Origin: Pisaster brevispinus | Taxonomy: Eukaryota > Echinodermata > Asteroidea > Forcipulatida > Asteriidae | DNA length: 64,000 nucleotides | Reading direction: 5' to 3' | Assembly: GCA_023634235.1 (NCBI GenBank) | Contig: JAMKCF010000012.1 | Coordinates: 5,190,329-5,254,328, forward strand | Shown: positions 44,207-57,764 of the stretch, one piece after another | How positions within the stretch are numbered: the stretch's first letter is position 1 | Layout: the number at the start of each line of letters is the position of its first letter | Translations under genes and position numbers: made by a program | Notes under the pieces: generated by a model | What the model was told of the DNA's origin: nothing | Databases searched by the model: none | What the model saw: only the letters and a program-made list of their open reading frames with translations

Positions 44207-46610
44207 CAGCATATTTAATACATTTTTTCCAGTTTTAAGTCATACTTATAACAAACGTAAAAAGCAGAAAACATCCAATAAATCGGGTGCAAAACATTTT
44301 TTTTCAACCAAGTGTATGATATCAAGGTCCACAATATGCATTGAAGTACCGTACGATATTATATCTGCTGTATCTCTCACAGTTTTCAAATTACCCGTCA
44401 CCTCTTCTCGGTATTGGTAATATTAATTTTGTTATGCAGTTATTATTCGTATATATCAAGTAATAAACCACAAGGGAAACTGACTGGGTAACTTTTTTTT
44501 TAATAATTTGGGTTTGAACATTAATTTGGGTTCTTTGTTCAAACCCAAATCAGTTATTATTCGATGCACAAAAGTAACTTGTTCAAATTACTCTTGTATT
44601 GATTTTCTTTTGGGGATGGGGTAGGGGTGCTAACGGAATAATTGTTACCGGTTTTGGGGGGACGTGGAATTCCTCTAACTTGTTGGATGGGTTAGTGGGA
44701 TTACGGTCTTCTTGACTTGTTGTGTTTTCTTCACAACTTTGTATTGTATTATTTTCTTGATACAACTTTTGCGTTGTTTTTGCAAGTAGAGCTGTATTTA
44801 AGCATCAGTGGTATATAGTCTTAATTTAAAGAGCAAGGGAAATGTCAAATTCAATTTTGTGATTACTTATTTTCCAATAGATAGAGTCCTCATGTAAGTG
44901 GGGAAAATTTACAAGTCTCTTCCCTCACGTTAAAATGCTGTAAATAGCCATTGCATTCAATACCCTTCAATTGCAAATTTTGTCAACATCCAAAACATTA
45001 TATGACATCATTTTGAGAAACCTGGTATGCACATTTTTGTACGGGGAAGTTTTTGGTTAATTCCTTACTTTTTCAGAGCGAAAATGTAATATAGGAGTCC
45101 TATATGGATAATTATAGGACGTTTCGGATGCTTTTGTTTCAGCCTCGTTTCCAAAATAATCGTCCCCTGTCCGAACAAGGCAAGTACATGTCGTGGCGGA
45201 CACATTTGTTGCCTTTATGGAGTCGTCCACGTTATTGAAGCATTTTTCTTTGTGTTGGGTGGACACTTTTTCGTGTCCATTTTGTTTTTATTGTGAAAAA
45301 AATTCAAATGACAAGGATCTACATAATGAATGCAGAATACAACCATTAGGTGAGACTCGCTTTCCCATTTCACCACGTGATGATATTCTGTGACAATGCA
45401 TTGACATGCATCCATTATTTGTATCATATTGTAATTTGTCTCAAATGCGCAAGAAACTAGTACCGGTGTGTCTGTTTAATTATATGGGTTGTTAATCTCA
45501 TTATAAATGGCAAGTTTATTATACGTTCAAGCCTTAAAATGGGAGCACTTAGGTTAACAATTTATATTCAAATGTAGACTGTGCCAGCAGTGGATCCCGA
45601 AGTAGCGACAATCCTGCGATGTGAGCACATGGCGCAGTGATTCTGATCAACAAGAGAATAACTTGAATGAAAATGTACGTCTTCTTGTTTAACAGTGAGG
45701 GGGCTTAGAGTTTAATCTCAACATTCCTCACCTATTGATCCTGTTTCACCTATGAATTTATCACATGACGCAATGGCGACAAAAATAACGTATTTGTGAA
45801 CGTTTCACAAGTGCGTTAAAAAAAGAGAGAAGATTCTGACCCTGGTGTCCCAAGGGTCAACTAATAGGTTTCACATTATACATTTTTCATCTTACCTTTC
45901 ATATTGGCTAAAGGGCGGGGTCATAAATTGGTTTTTGTCAACTGCTGATATAGGCAAAATTATCAAGAAAGATACAGTAAAAGTCACCTGTAAAAGTTAC
46001 AGTGTTGAGAAAACAACAAAAACTGTCACAAAGAACGTTGGATCCATCCACATTTAAGGGTGAATGCAGGTACCAACCACATCTCTGGCCGCAGCATTCG
46101 CGCATGGACACCACGGAATTTTGAATTTTCAGTCAAACCTTAGAAATTGGAGTAAATTTTTTCCTAATGGTCACTTTAAGGGGATTTATTTCTCAAAACA
46201 GATTATACTATCAACAGCTGCAGTGCTTCTTACCAAGAATTGTTTTATGCCCATTAATTTTAGGAGTATTTACCAACCTATTACCTTACCTCACAGTACC
46301 AATCGTTTTCATAAGTTAGTATGTTTGTATATTAATAGTGTTAAAAGAAAAACTGCTGACGTATGTTGTTGCTTTATAGTGTATTCTTTTCAAATATAAA
46401 TCTTATTATTTCATCCCATGCCCTTAGCATGATAAATTTACGAGTCACTTAACCCTTAAGAAATAAGACTTTGAAATTTCACAAATCACGCTTTTGACCT
46501 TTGTGAAAACATATTGCTTTAATTAGCACACCATTCACGCGCGCACCAGCCGCTGTAGTTTTTAGGCTGGCATAAAGCTGCCCTCTTGTTGGTCTCTACG
46601 CTGGTTTAAA

Positions 46611-46967
46611 CACCCGATTTCACACAGCTGGATAAGCAGAGAATAATTGCTTAAACAAATTCTGCTTGCCAGAAATAAGCAGGGAACCAGTCACAAACTG
46701 TGCACATAACATGGTATTTTGGCTGGTAACCTCGAGTGTTAAAATTGACACCATGGGGGCTGTCACATATAGATACCAAAAGAATCAAAATTTACACCAT
46801 AGGCCTATTGTTGAAACGACACTTATTTCCGCAAAAACGATTACACCGTTGTAATTTGAACACCCTAAGATGTTAATTTGATTATCTCTTCGATATATAC
46901 ATATGTGACAACACCAATGGTGTAAATTTTAGTGCCCCAGATGTTTGCAGTGTATAAAATTGGGCCC
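46611..46967. repeat. GGGCCC-type MITE, copy 3, interrupted
   Basis: Left part 46611-46730 shares AAATAAGCAGGGAACCAGTC and ATGGTATTTTGGCTGGTAAC with the family. The right end GTATAAAATTGGGCCC resumes at 46952. The CACTGCAAAA element sits between. Confidence 0.7.
46731..46952. repeat. CACTGCAAAA-type MITE, copy 3, nested
   Basis: GTGTTAAAATTGACACCATG at the left and TTTGCAGTG at the right, with TCACATATAGATACCAAAAG as in copy 1. It is inserted within the GGGCCC element, so it is the younger of the two. Confidence 0.75.
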
Positions 46968-49900
46968 GTTCTATATTGCAGAATGTTATGAGTTCAAATC
47001 CCACCCGATGTTTTTTCCACGAGAACAGAGGAAAGTAAAATGACAATTTTCCAAAACGAAAATTGCATCAAGATCACACACAAACCTGTTCGAACACTTA
47101 TGTTGTGTTGAACGAACAACCGTACCATATTAAGTTTTTCCCAAATGCAAAGGAACCACTGTGGCCACCTTCCCCATTGTGTTTAATTGAACTACGGGTA
47201 CAACATTTTCGAACATCACTTTTTAAATATTTGATTCTTCATATAGTATACCATTGGCTATGCAACAGCTAGGGTGTCATAAGGTTGCCACCATTTTATC
47301 TTTTCCACTTGATTTACCCTACAATTAAAACCACGCCGTCGCCGAGGGTTTATTCAATGCGGAAACACGCACACACTTTAAGAGACAAAAAGTTGATAAG
47401 CGTTCCCATGGTGATGACCTCAACTTGTTGGTAGCAACCGATGAACTAAAACGGCGCCTTCTAAAGCATCTGGTTGCCTAGGGAACGTGGATGGTGATTA
47501 ATGCAAGTGTAGAGGTATTATAATAGGGTTGGCGAGGGCTAACCTTGTCCCCAGTACAAACCATTGGCTGACTGCGCTATAGTTTTTTTTTTTTTCAACA
47601 CCCGTTATTTAATTTACGATGCTTGTCTCTTGCAATTTCCTTTGTTCGGTTTTTCCTAGACCCAGTATTACAACGCCATTAATTTAACTTGTTTTTGACG
47701 TGTAAACATTGGGCTATTTAGGGCCTGCTCATTTTTAATGTATCTGATGATAAAGAACATTGCTTTCAAAACATAATTTGCGCTTAAGTTTGATTGCTTG
47801 GCAAAGATATATCGCGCTTTGGCAAAATTTAAGAGCCAACATTGATGGTTTGTATTTACAGTTTCGTGTAAAGAGATCAGGATTATTGAATAAAAATGGG
47901 TGAGAATTTATAGTTGGAAAGCAACAAACGTAGAAATAATAATGTTAAAAAAGTATTAAATAAAAAAGCACTAAGAAGAAAATCAATTGATATTTAAAAA
48001 ATCTTTCATCGACTACCAATGGGAACCAACTTTATATTTTTCAAAACCCCCCAAACCCCAAAGCACACACCCCCCACACACAAAATAACATTAAGTGAAT
48101 GCATATTGTGATTCCATTAATTTCAAACCGGTACAACCAATATCACTATATTTGTACGTAGAATTAAAAAAACATAAACATGAGTATAACATTGTAATAA
48201 ATCAATAACTGTAACATCGCAAGCCTCTCATAGCACGTCGTCAAATAAATTCGGCTAAATTTTGTTTATCAATGTATGTTTAGCTTTCACACATAGGGAG
48301 AACAATTTGTTTGTGTTGCAGTCTTTTCAAAGATGCGCAAGGATTCCTTGGCTGGTATAATACCTGGTATCGATTCAGGAGCGTTGCGCCGACTCGCTGT
48401 CTTAATTAAGGAAAGGGTTGAACCGAAGCCCTTCTCTGTAATTTCACATTCTACTGAACACAAACAATGCGATTAATTAGTATTATTCTGATTCTGATTA
48501 TCGATGTCACAAATCTGAAAAAAAAATTGTCAGTGTCGATTGAATGAGCTTTGATTAAACGACAATTAAATTTGTTGTGCAATCACGACACACAAAACTA
48601 AAAGACATGTAGGCACAATTTTATGCAATTAAAACGCTTGTTTTTCATAAACTTGCTCCCAGTACCAACTGTTCTTCGAAATTTGACCGTCTGAACTGAC
48701 CCCACCCCGACAAAAACACTCACACCCCCTACAACAAACACCAAATCGAAGCAAGCAACATTTTACTTGAATACCACAGCTGGGAAAATCCCATATAAAA
48801 ACGTTCTTTGCTGATTTCCCGAAAACATGACCACCCAATATGATGAAATATGTACAGTTTATTATTGAGTGATTTGTTTAATGCAAAATGAGGGATGTTA
48901 ATTATTATAATTTCACAAACATCTTACATACTGTTATATTATTTAGAAAGCATATGTAGAAATAAGTAAAATGTGAAACTATGCACGGGGGAACAGATAT
49001 TATATGGTATTACGATCTCCTCTGAGTAGAAACTGGCTGAAACCATCCGATACCCCATCGTCTGACCACAAGCTATCTTTATTGTCAGTTACAGTAATAC
49101 CATAGAAGTGTTCTCGACACATATAACTACTATATCTCTATCATAGCTCGACACAAAGTAATAACCAAATCACACGATTTCTTGCGTGGTTTATTTTACT
49201 ACAAGTGACTATTTATGGTTCCTATAGCCAGTATCGCCATTGCTTATTAGTATTGATCTATCGCAGGGATTCTTGTGTTTTACCCAAGGTAAAGAAATTA
49301 AGAAACTTATTTTGACTCATTGTAAACTAACTCCAGTTCATTGGTACGGCAGGAAGGTGATGGAATTGTGCCTTTAATGATACAGATTTGCTCTTTGAAT
49401 GTTGGTAGGTAACAAATAATGGTAGCCATTTTGAAAAATTACGAAAAGTGCTTGTTGTACAACCTATATTTTTTTCACAATCAAAATCTGCGATAGCCCT
49501 ATTGCCAAGTATCTGTCTCTGTGTTTTAAATTCCATGCTTGTATCCTCAAAGTCAGACTTCCCCCAAATATTTCCCCCTCTGCCCCACCGTCAACTCACT
49601 AATAAAACATTTACATCCTACAAACATGGTTAAGGGCACCCGTTATTCCCCGTAATAGCCGCAAGTTCAAGCCTTACGTTATACAGATACACCAGCAATA
49701 AGTGTCGATTTCGGCTCTGTAACATCTGCCCGCATGAAACCGCACTGAATTATTGATTATTTTGTTCTGGATCAAAAAGCTTACGGTAATTGCAGCGTGG
49801 CCAACGAGCCGGGAACGAGAGCTGTATGTATACAAACAATTTCTCTAAGCTCGTATACCGAGCTATGCTCGCGACATTATCTCAGTCTTTTGATCTGAAA

Positions 49901-50142
49901 GGGTTTGTAATCATGGCTGCAGGTCGAATCAAAAGATTTTCACAAAATAATAACTAAATCTGAATTTACCTTCTTGTCATTTTAACGAGCTAGGTTGAAA
50001 CACCCAAAAAACAAATATCTTAATAAATGTTAGCCAAAAAGTTTGCGATGAAAACATATTTAGCAGGGTTAAATATTATCCCTTTCGTTAGCATTTATTT
50101 ATTTATTATTATTATGTTTTTGGTATTATAAAAAAGAGGAAC
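46968..50142. other. Gene-poor stretch
   Basis: No exon supported. A B-box-like GAGTTCAAATCCCACC at about 46990-47005 may be a SINE remnant. The small frames here look random. Confidence 0.4.
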
Positions 50143-50416
50143 AAATTGTACGTAACTGTAACCCGTTTAACCGAGCTTGTTTTTCAGGGGCCGTGTTGCA
50201 ATTAAAACACAGACAGTAAACATCGAACATTACATACAACTCAACCGGTACATTACTGCCGTAAATACATACTTAAATGAAATTGTACGTAACTGTAACC
50301 CGTTTAACCGAGCTTGTTTTTCAGGGGCCGTGTTGCAATTAAAACACAGACAGTAAACATCGAACATTACATACAACTCAACCGGTACATTACTGCCGTA
50401 AATACATACTTAAATG
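50143..50416. repeat. Exact 137-bp tandem duplication
   Basis: 50143-50279 and 50280-50416 appear identical base for base (begin AAATTGTACGTAACTGTAAC). Perfect identity implies a very recent event or an assembly artefact. Confidence 0.95.
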
Positions 50417-53387
50417 AAATTCAGTTCAATTTTGTTTGTCCTTCTAGCTTTTACAATCGTCAAATCTGCCCGTCTGGTTTGCATTGAACTTATAGCTGGC
50501 AGATGTACATAAAATAAGTTCAAATGAAATTATCCACCAAAAACTACGAGTGACGTAGAAAATATTTTAGATTTTGTTTTGGTTTGTTTTACAATTTGTG
50601 CAATTGGTATTATTTGTACTGAATTTTTGTGACAAAGATGTGTTAAATCCATAATTATTTTGATTATGCCTGATGTACAATAGGTCCACCGTGCTATCCA
50701 AGGGAAAACCCCTCCCCTCTCCCCAACAAAAATTCTAAATAATGTAATTATGCATAATATATATACACATTTATATTGAATATTTTTGATGACATTTTCC
50801 ACGACATAATATGCATTCTACAAAGCGAGGCAGGTAATAAAGACATTACCATGTTGCCATTCATTTTGCGCTAATAACGCGGCGCATTAAAAAAAAAGGA
50901 CGTCATCGTTAATTTATGAATTAGATTTCAATTGAAAACAAAATACAGAATTGAATTAATAACTATGCATCGTTTAAAATTTACAGAACCCTTTTGTGAA
51001 TAATACAAAGAAGATAAAAATGTCTTTCTTACAAAAGCAGACTCTCATAATTATCTTGGATTCAATGTGTGAAGATTTGTGAGAATGCGAGTTGTAACTT
51101 GTGGTTTACGGATCACCTATTGATCATTTAAGGTGGTACCCCACATACGTGATATGGCGGTTGGTCTTTGCATTTTGTTATGATTGCTGAGGTCTCCATT
51201 GTTTGCTTACGGTACAAAAGACATCAGCGTTTAATGTTTGCATAATTATAAGGAGTGGGAGGTTCATGGAGAGGGTGGGGAGGGGAGAGACCAACGCGTT
51301 GACTTGTACCCCCACTAATGTCATCAGCTGTCAAACTTTGGTGTTTCAATTTGGTTTCAGTTGTTTTCAGTTTCTGGTTATTTACATTGTTCTGTTTAGA
51401 AAATGTAGATTTGGCCTAAAAGTGTCACTGGTGACTATTTTGAAGATGCATCTGTCATAAAAATGACGGGAACCAAATTATAACAACAAGATACAAAGAC
51501 AATATGTGAAAGCCTGTACACTTTTTTGAAACCGTTTTGAAGTTATGCACGGTGACAACACGGAATGCATGCAGGACTTGTAGCCATTGTGGCAAAGAGA
51601 GATTTTAATTATCCCACCGTGCGTACACCATAGAGCTTTTTTGGAAAAGCTGATGGCTCTGTGAAGAGCCTAATGTTTTTAAATGTATTCACGAATGCTG
51701 GTAATGACTGGAGTTCAGTCATAAAGGATCGGTGGCATTCACTGAACCATAGTTTTTATGGCACCGTTTCGTTTTGTCTAAAACAACCATTTTTATTAGA
51801 AGCTTCCATTTTTTACAATATAAGCTTATAGAACAACTATGGGTTTAATTGAATAACGTCCATAACTGTCAACTACACCAATGCGTATTGGCTGTTGAAG
51901 CAATGTATGTCGCGGTGATCAGCGCCAAATAAAATGAACGAGCAGTGTGTTATTAATCCAACATGGCGCTCATTCTGAGCCCCCCTTTTTTGTTATTAAA
52001 TAATAATTTCCCGGACAACAGTTACCGTATTGACCGGCAGGCTTGGCTGATACGTGTAACTAATATAAGACTGTGGTCTTTACCACCATTGTATTAGTGG
52101 CTTTGAAGTAAAATGCAGAGTCCGTTATTTTCGATAAGATTGCAAAACTCATATCATTATACTGAAACACTGCCGTCAAAGTTGAGACAAATAGCAAAAT
52201 ATCCCCGATGCTTTCTCCAATAACTGAAATCGAAATTATGAAGGTACACAATATCCCTGACAAAACGAACCGTTTGTCCTCGTTTCCGGTTCAACGGAAC
52301 ACCGAATTTGATGACGGTGTCAAAATGTTGTTTGTATGTTATGTGTGTATAGCGCCCAATTAGCCTTAGCATACAAAATTTGCTCATCACAGAAGAACCT
52401 TGCCAGCGAAAAAGGGTTACCAGTCAAAGTGCCATGCAACGTAAGTTGCTTGTAACTGGTATCCTGCTTATTTTTGCTAACCAAATTAATTTTTAATAGC
52501 AAGATTGCCCTCTTAACAGCTTTATAGTATTCAGAATCTTCTAGTTTTTCTCCGAATAGTCAGGGCCTTATAATTTCATAATGTAAGCTTCACAATTTTT
52601 TTTAGCACAGAAAAATATTGCTGAGCAGAACTAAAAGGTTACCACCCAAATTGCCATGTTATTTTACACTAATTTGAAAGTTGTGCGCCCGTAAATTATT
52701 GCTTTTTCACAGTAGACCTGTTTCAAGGAACGTTTCTCTGGTGGCGTAATGCAGATTAATAATAAATAGTTAGCTTTCAGATTGTTATTTGCTTAGCAAC
52801 TTTATGAAATTCGACCGAGATACCAAACCAAGGCTGGAAGGGTAAAATATAGTGTGGTTCCATTTTGTGCAACGGGATTAATCATTCACAGTTGTCAAAG
52901 GACATAGCTGACGACGGCATGCGCTCACATGAACACAAAATGGCCGCTGCTTTATGGGTACATGTTCACTACAGACACATTCCCTTTGTATATAGTACAA
53001 CTATGGCAGGATGAGAGTGCGTGATATTTCGGAACTCTGTCTGGAGCTATGGTCCGTACAGTTTGAAAAAAAATCTATGACTATATATCACTACATAATA
53101 TGAAAAGGACAAAGTGAATCCATCGAGTCGACAATGTTATACGAAGCTATTTCCCAGGTACTTTCGGTTATACAATTAATGTCCAAAGATGTGGCCTCGT
53201 TGTAGACAGGAAATAGTTATAGGGGTTGGTCGCCGTGTTTTTTGCACACCTTATGACACTGCTAATGGGAACATCGGCTGATGAATGAGGATCTATTTCT
53301 CATTTCATGCAATGTTTGATGTTTGGCTTTTAGTATACACACCTTATGATCAACACGTCTTAATTAATTATAAGCTTCTACCAGGAC
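50417..53387. other. Gene-poor stretch with GGGCCC-family debris
   Basis: Near 52400-52530 and 52595-52700 the phrases GGTTACCAGTCAAAGTGCCA, AACTGGTATCCTGCTTATTT and AAGGTTACCACCCAAATTGC are decayed pieces of the GGGCCC MITE interior. No gene supported. Confidence 0.45.
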
Positions 53388-53389
53388 GA

Positions 53390-53695
53390 GCGGTCTAGTG
53401 TATCGGACTCATCGAGTGGCTGAATCATATGGAGTGTGGGTCCGATTCCCGATCTCGAGACTTATACCCCTGAGCATGGCAATAACCATAGTTGCTTCTC
53501 TTTATCCAGGTGTACACATGAGAACCTGAAATGGCTGAGATATAGTATTGCGTTGGATTAACCTCTTGGCGCTAATTTGAGCAGCACTGGGCTTGCGTGG
53601 CTCCCTGGGCCTGATGAACAGGGCTAATAATGTTGTAAAGCGCCTTGATCTAGCTACTAGGATTTGGCGTTATATACGAATAATTATATACAAAG
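53390..53695 (+). repeat. tRNA-derived SINE
   Basis: Head GACGAGCGGTCTAGTGTATC, B box GGTCCGATTCC (53439-53449), body CCCTGAGCATGGCAATAACC and end GTAAAGCGCCTTGATCTAGC ... TTATATACGAA. Same family as 3128-3525, more diverged. Confidence 0.8.
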
Positions 53696-53807
53696 TTTGC
53701 TTTGAATCTTAAAATTTACTGGTTTTGCTGGAATCATTCTTCTTGTGAAATATTTCTGTCAAATGCTCTCGTCTTCAAGAATAATCAGTGGTAATTAGTG
53801 ACAATAA

Positions 53808-54382
53808 AGAGGTTTTGCAAGGCTACGGATACATATACGGATACGGATACGGATACGTCAACACTTTGTGTGCTCACGTGACGCGTAACCGCGACTTCCG
53901 TGTTTCGCATGCACGTTGACAACGAATACAGGAGCTCATACACGTACGCTAAAAACGGATACCGTTTTGCTGATTTTAGTTGTTTTTTTGACCTAGATTA
54001 AAAACATTTATTGCTTTTAAAGGTGTCATTCATGACGTAGATAGAAATGTGTTCATTATTAAATTTTGTAAGCAAAATATCGGGAAAATGCAGTTTGAAC
54101 AGTCGTCACTATTTTGCTGTGCTTGCATTTAACGTGATGGTTCGAAAACGAACAGTTCAACAAAATTACTATTCAATAAAATTCTCCAATACAACAAGAA
54201 CATCAACAACAAAAATGTTTGGGGATTTAATTTGCTTGCAAAACCTATGCCAACGAGTGTGTTTAACTTTGGCCTAGTCCTGACACATGATTGCGAAACA
54301 AAATCTGACGCGCATCCAACGTGAACGGATACCGTTATCGTATCTGTATCCGTATCCGTATCCGTACGCTTGCGAAACCTCT
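53808..54382. repeat. GGATAC-rich foldback element
   Basis: AGAGGTTTTGCAAGGCTACG followed by (GGATAC)n at the left mirrors (GTATCC)n then GTACGCTTGCGAAACCTCT at the right. Inner inverted pairs include CGTTTTCG-like and CACGT motifs near 53875 and 54310. About 575 bp, non-coding. Confidence 0.8.
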
Positions 54383-54719
54383 CTATTAAAAGCCTATAAC
54401 ACGTGAAAGAATACTTCAAAAAAAAAAACCAACCCAAAACCTGGAAAACTCTTAATAAAATATTTATCAACAGTTGTATTTTTTTTTTACCAATATAAAT
54501 ATATTTAACTTACCAAACAACGTCTTGAGAAACTTATATTTCGTTAACAGTGCAAGCTATTGTCACGAAAGGTAAACACACGGAAACTCCTGTGTTCCCG
54601 TTTGCTTTAAAAAAAACCATCGCATGTTTAAAAAAAATATTGGTGTATAATTTTGAGTCGAGCATTTATTTGGAATCATTAAGGAGCCCCCGAGGGAATA
54701 TGCAAAGACAAAACAGAAC

Positions 54720-54800
54720 GGGCTATAAAAGTATTTTGTTCCCTCTAATAATTTTGTTCTCTCTAAATGATATGTTCCTTCGACCTAAATTTCATTCCCT
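54720..54800. repeat. Diverged ~20-bp tandem repeat
   Basis: Successive ATTTTGTTCCCTCTAA, ATTTTGTTCTCTCTAA, ATATGTTCCTTCGACC and ATTTCATTCCCTCGAC units follow each other with a period near 19-20 bp. Confidence 0.6.
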
Positions 54801-55849
54801 CGACATATTTCAAAGTATTATATTATTTCAAGGGAACAAAATAGTATGTTATGTCGTCGGAATCAAATAAATTACTGAATACAACCATTCAAAAGGGGAC
54901 ACCAGAGTTTTTAAATCCCACAAAATAGTACTTTTAAAAAGAGAGAAAACGAATCTGTCAACGATTTAAAGAAAGAAGTGCCGGGTAAGTTAAAAGTTAA
55001 AAACCTTTAACCCGAACCAGCCATGTAACAAACCAGTGAGAATCAGTTCTATTCTCCGCTGAAAAAAGGGAGAGGGGGGGCGGTTTCTGTTTAATTATAC
55101 TAGTAGATAGACAACAGTTTCAAGGACAATGAACTGAATAAAGTTAACAATCAGTGTTGGCCCGAAACCAAATGATTGTTAAACTGCGAACAATGTTGAC
55201 TGTAGTAAAAACATAAAACATTAGGTTGTAAAATGTTTGTATAGGCCTACAATCACTTGAAGATATTACCCCATCATGTCTCAAGATGCCTGGAATGTCG
55301 ATCCATATAGGGAAAGGGAGATTATTTAGGGACTTTTTCGAAATAATATGTAAAAATGAGCTTTTAAATGTACATGTTATACGTGAACATTGGTGTATTT
55401 GTGCCCAGTCATCCGGAATCTGCTCTCTGTGCCGACGTTGTTGTGTATGGTCAGTGCTATAGCCCTCACTGCCTTTATTTTCAATTTCATGTCCATGAAG
55501 TTGGGCGTAAATGTAAAAAATACTTGATTGATCTGAAAAAGCCAAACACCACAAGTAATTTTTTTTTATAAATACATCTTTCTTTTTGCCAAACAGTTAC
55601 GTGGAGAACAGTTTTGACCGAAAATGTGTATTCTCTCCAAAATATGCAAAAGCATTTAATCATAAATGTAAAAATGACCTTATATACTGAGCTGATGATT
55701 TTTGTAAATAGGCGGCAGAAAAAACAAGCCATGCAGTGACAGGATCTATTAATTCATCGGGCTGTACTTGTCCGTCTTGTCACCAATAAGTAATTTTCAG
55801 CGACCGGATTTTACAATATTTGTTTGCATCCTCAAAACTGAAGTGACCT

Positions 55850-56351
55850 GAACAAAATCAGCTTGTGTCAATTCGCGACGCTCTCCGAAGGACAGGCTTG
55901 CATCCACCGCATCGCTTTACCGACCACAGGTTGCAATAAAACCTGCGCCACAACCAAGCGGATGGTCCCTATTGGTCAGCCGCAGTTCGAGGCTAATTAA
56001 ACTTCAGCCAATAGGAAACGTCCACCTTAGGGCTTAGCGCTGCAACAAGTGGTGACGTAGTTACTGCCCACCTCACACCGCGCCCCGCTGGTGAAAATTT
56101 GTTCAGCGCTCGCTGCGACGTTTTCTCTCCAGCCATATCTGCCGCGCGGTAAATATGCGAAGGACGGAGAACTGGCCGTTCATAAGCGAAGTAAACACAT
56201 AATAACATTTCCAGAATCCTCAAACCGCCACAAACTCATCTCAAAGTTACAGATAGACACAACAAGTTAGCAGCGGACTGTCGTTTCTGTCGGGTTTGAT
56301 CTGAAGCAGAGGAATCCGTTTGAACTTAGGACTAAACTTGTTCTTGCGATA
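55850..56351 (+). promoter_or_regulatory. CpG-rich promoter and 5' UTR candidate
   Basis: CpG dinucleotides and GC-rich words (GCGCCCCGC, GCTCGCTGCGACG, GCCGCGCGG) cluster here in an otherwise CpG-poor region. A GTGACGTA half-CRE lies near 56052. The stretch runs straight into a well-placed ATG and donor at 56352-56394, so the likely direction is plus. Confidence 0.5.
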
Positions 56352-56393
56352 ATGACGGCAGAGTTCAGTCGCACATCGTACTTGTTACTGCTG
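56352..56393 (+). CDS. Candidate first coding exon of an unidentified gene
   Basis: ATG (A at -3) opens a 14-codon frame MTAEFSRTSYLLLL that runs to a consensus donor GTAAGT at 56394-56399. The end of the exon is hydrophobic, as when a signal peptide is split by the first intron. I could not find the next exon in 56.4-64 kb; it may lie beyond the window. The call rests on the CpG-rich leader, start context and donor only. Confidence 0.4.
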
Positions 56394-56773
56394 GTAAGTT
56401 TTGCATGGAGATTTTCCATCTTCTCTTTATTCAGATTTCTTTGCAAACTATGAACACTGAATGCAGACGAGAGCAGCATCATCTTTTACAGGTATCTGCA
56501 TCTACTCACTTTATTTTAGTTTATATACACACTTTTCGACGATTTTTGTTTCGTAAAATTTCAGCTCAAAAAAGATGGACAAAGGCAAAGTTCAAGTTGA
56601 AAATTTACAGGACGTCAAACATTGTTCTTTTAAGACAGAATTGAACCTCATTTATTTTTGTTAACACTCTTTGTCTATAATTCAGCGAAATTATTGTGCG
56701 TAATTTGTGTATCCTTCCACAATGTTTTTGTGATATCTAAAGGAGCGAGAAAAAAACCTCCGCAAATTTTGTG

Positions 56774-56826
56774 TATGATGGTAAAGATGGTAATGATGGT
56801 AAAGATGGTAATGATGGTAGAGAGTG
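56774..56826. repeat. GATGGTAAA/GATGGTAAT minisatellite
   Basis: Alternating GATGGTAAA and GATGGTAAT units, about six in total. Confidence 0.8.
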
Positions 56827-57764
56827 GTAAAGTATCAACAGTAAATATGTTCCGTTTCGGCTGTGACAGCCGGTAGTAATACACCTTCGTCGATAGTAAT
56901 AATGGTTCTACAATCGCACACGGGTAAACTGTAAACTAGTGAGTCGGGAAGCTGTAAAACAAAATGCAATATGCGTAAAAATGTTGGAGAATTTTCACCT
57001 TAATTATGTTTTTTGTGCCAATACTAATCACGCTGATCATCAATAACATTATGATTCTCCCACAAAGCATAGCAAGCGTGTGTCGCCGCATCTCGCGTAG
57101 ACTTGTTGTCACTCGATGATTTACCGCTGAATATCACTCAGGCGAGAGAGTTAATGTGAACAATGAGATTATATAACCATTGTGGGTTTATTTTTATTTG
57201 CACCAAAACATCGAGCTCTGGTCCTCGGCAATCAGCGACAGGCCGGAAATTAATACCCCACACATAATTATTTTATAATATTTAGAAACGTTAGAGTTAA
57301 TGGTAGAGCTAATTCCAGAAAAAGGTGGTCGGTCGGTCGGGTTTAAGTTGTGTGAACAAAAAGGGGGTAAAATGCAAGGGGAGAGTGAATGATGACCAAT
57401 TAGAGTATTCTCGTCATATCAATTAGTGTAATTAGGTTAACTTGGGTTATCGATCAGGGCATAATGGCTTTAGTATCAGGGATTGCATTACTCATAATTG
57501 TATAATATTATGACAAGGAATATGATATCATTGACGTTAATATGATTGCATTTATTTTTAGACGAGGTGCCTGTATTATGTCAAGAAATCTAAAAGATTA
57601 ATCGCATGCAATATTATGATACTTTAGTGACAAATTGATATCAAACTCTTTATGGTGATGTTTGGATATGATTGCTGTATGAATAATGCTAGGTGATGAT
57701 ACAATAACGACGACGTCATGTCAGGACCTCTATGCAACTTCATGACCGTTTTACGAGACATGGC

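Noticed and set aside
55144..55554. 136-residue minus-strand frame
   Set aside because: No recognisable motif, odd composition, no splice context; consistent with chance in AT-rich DNA.
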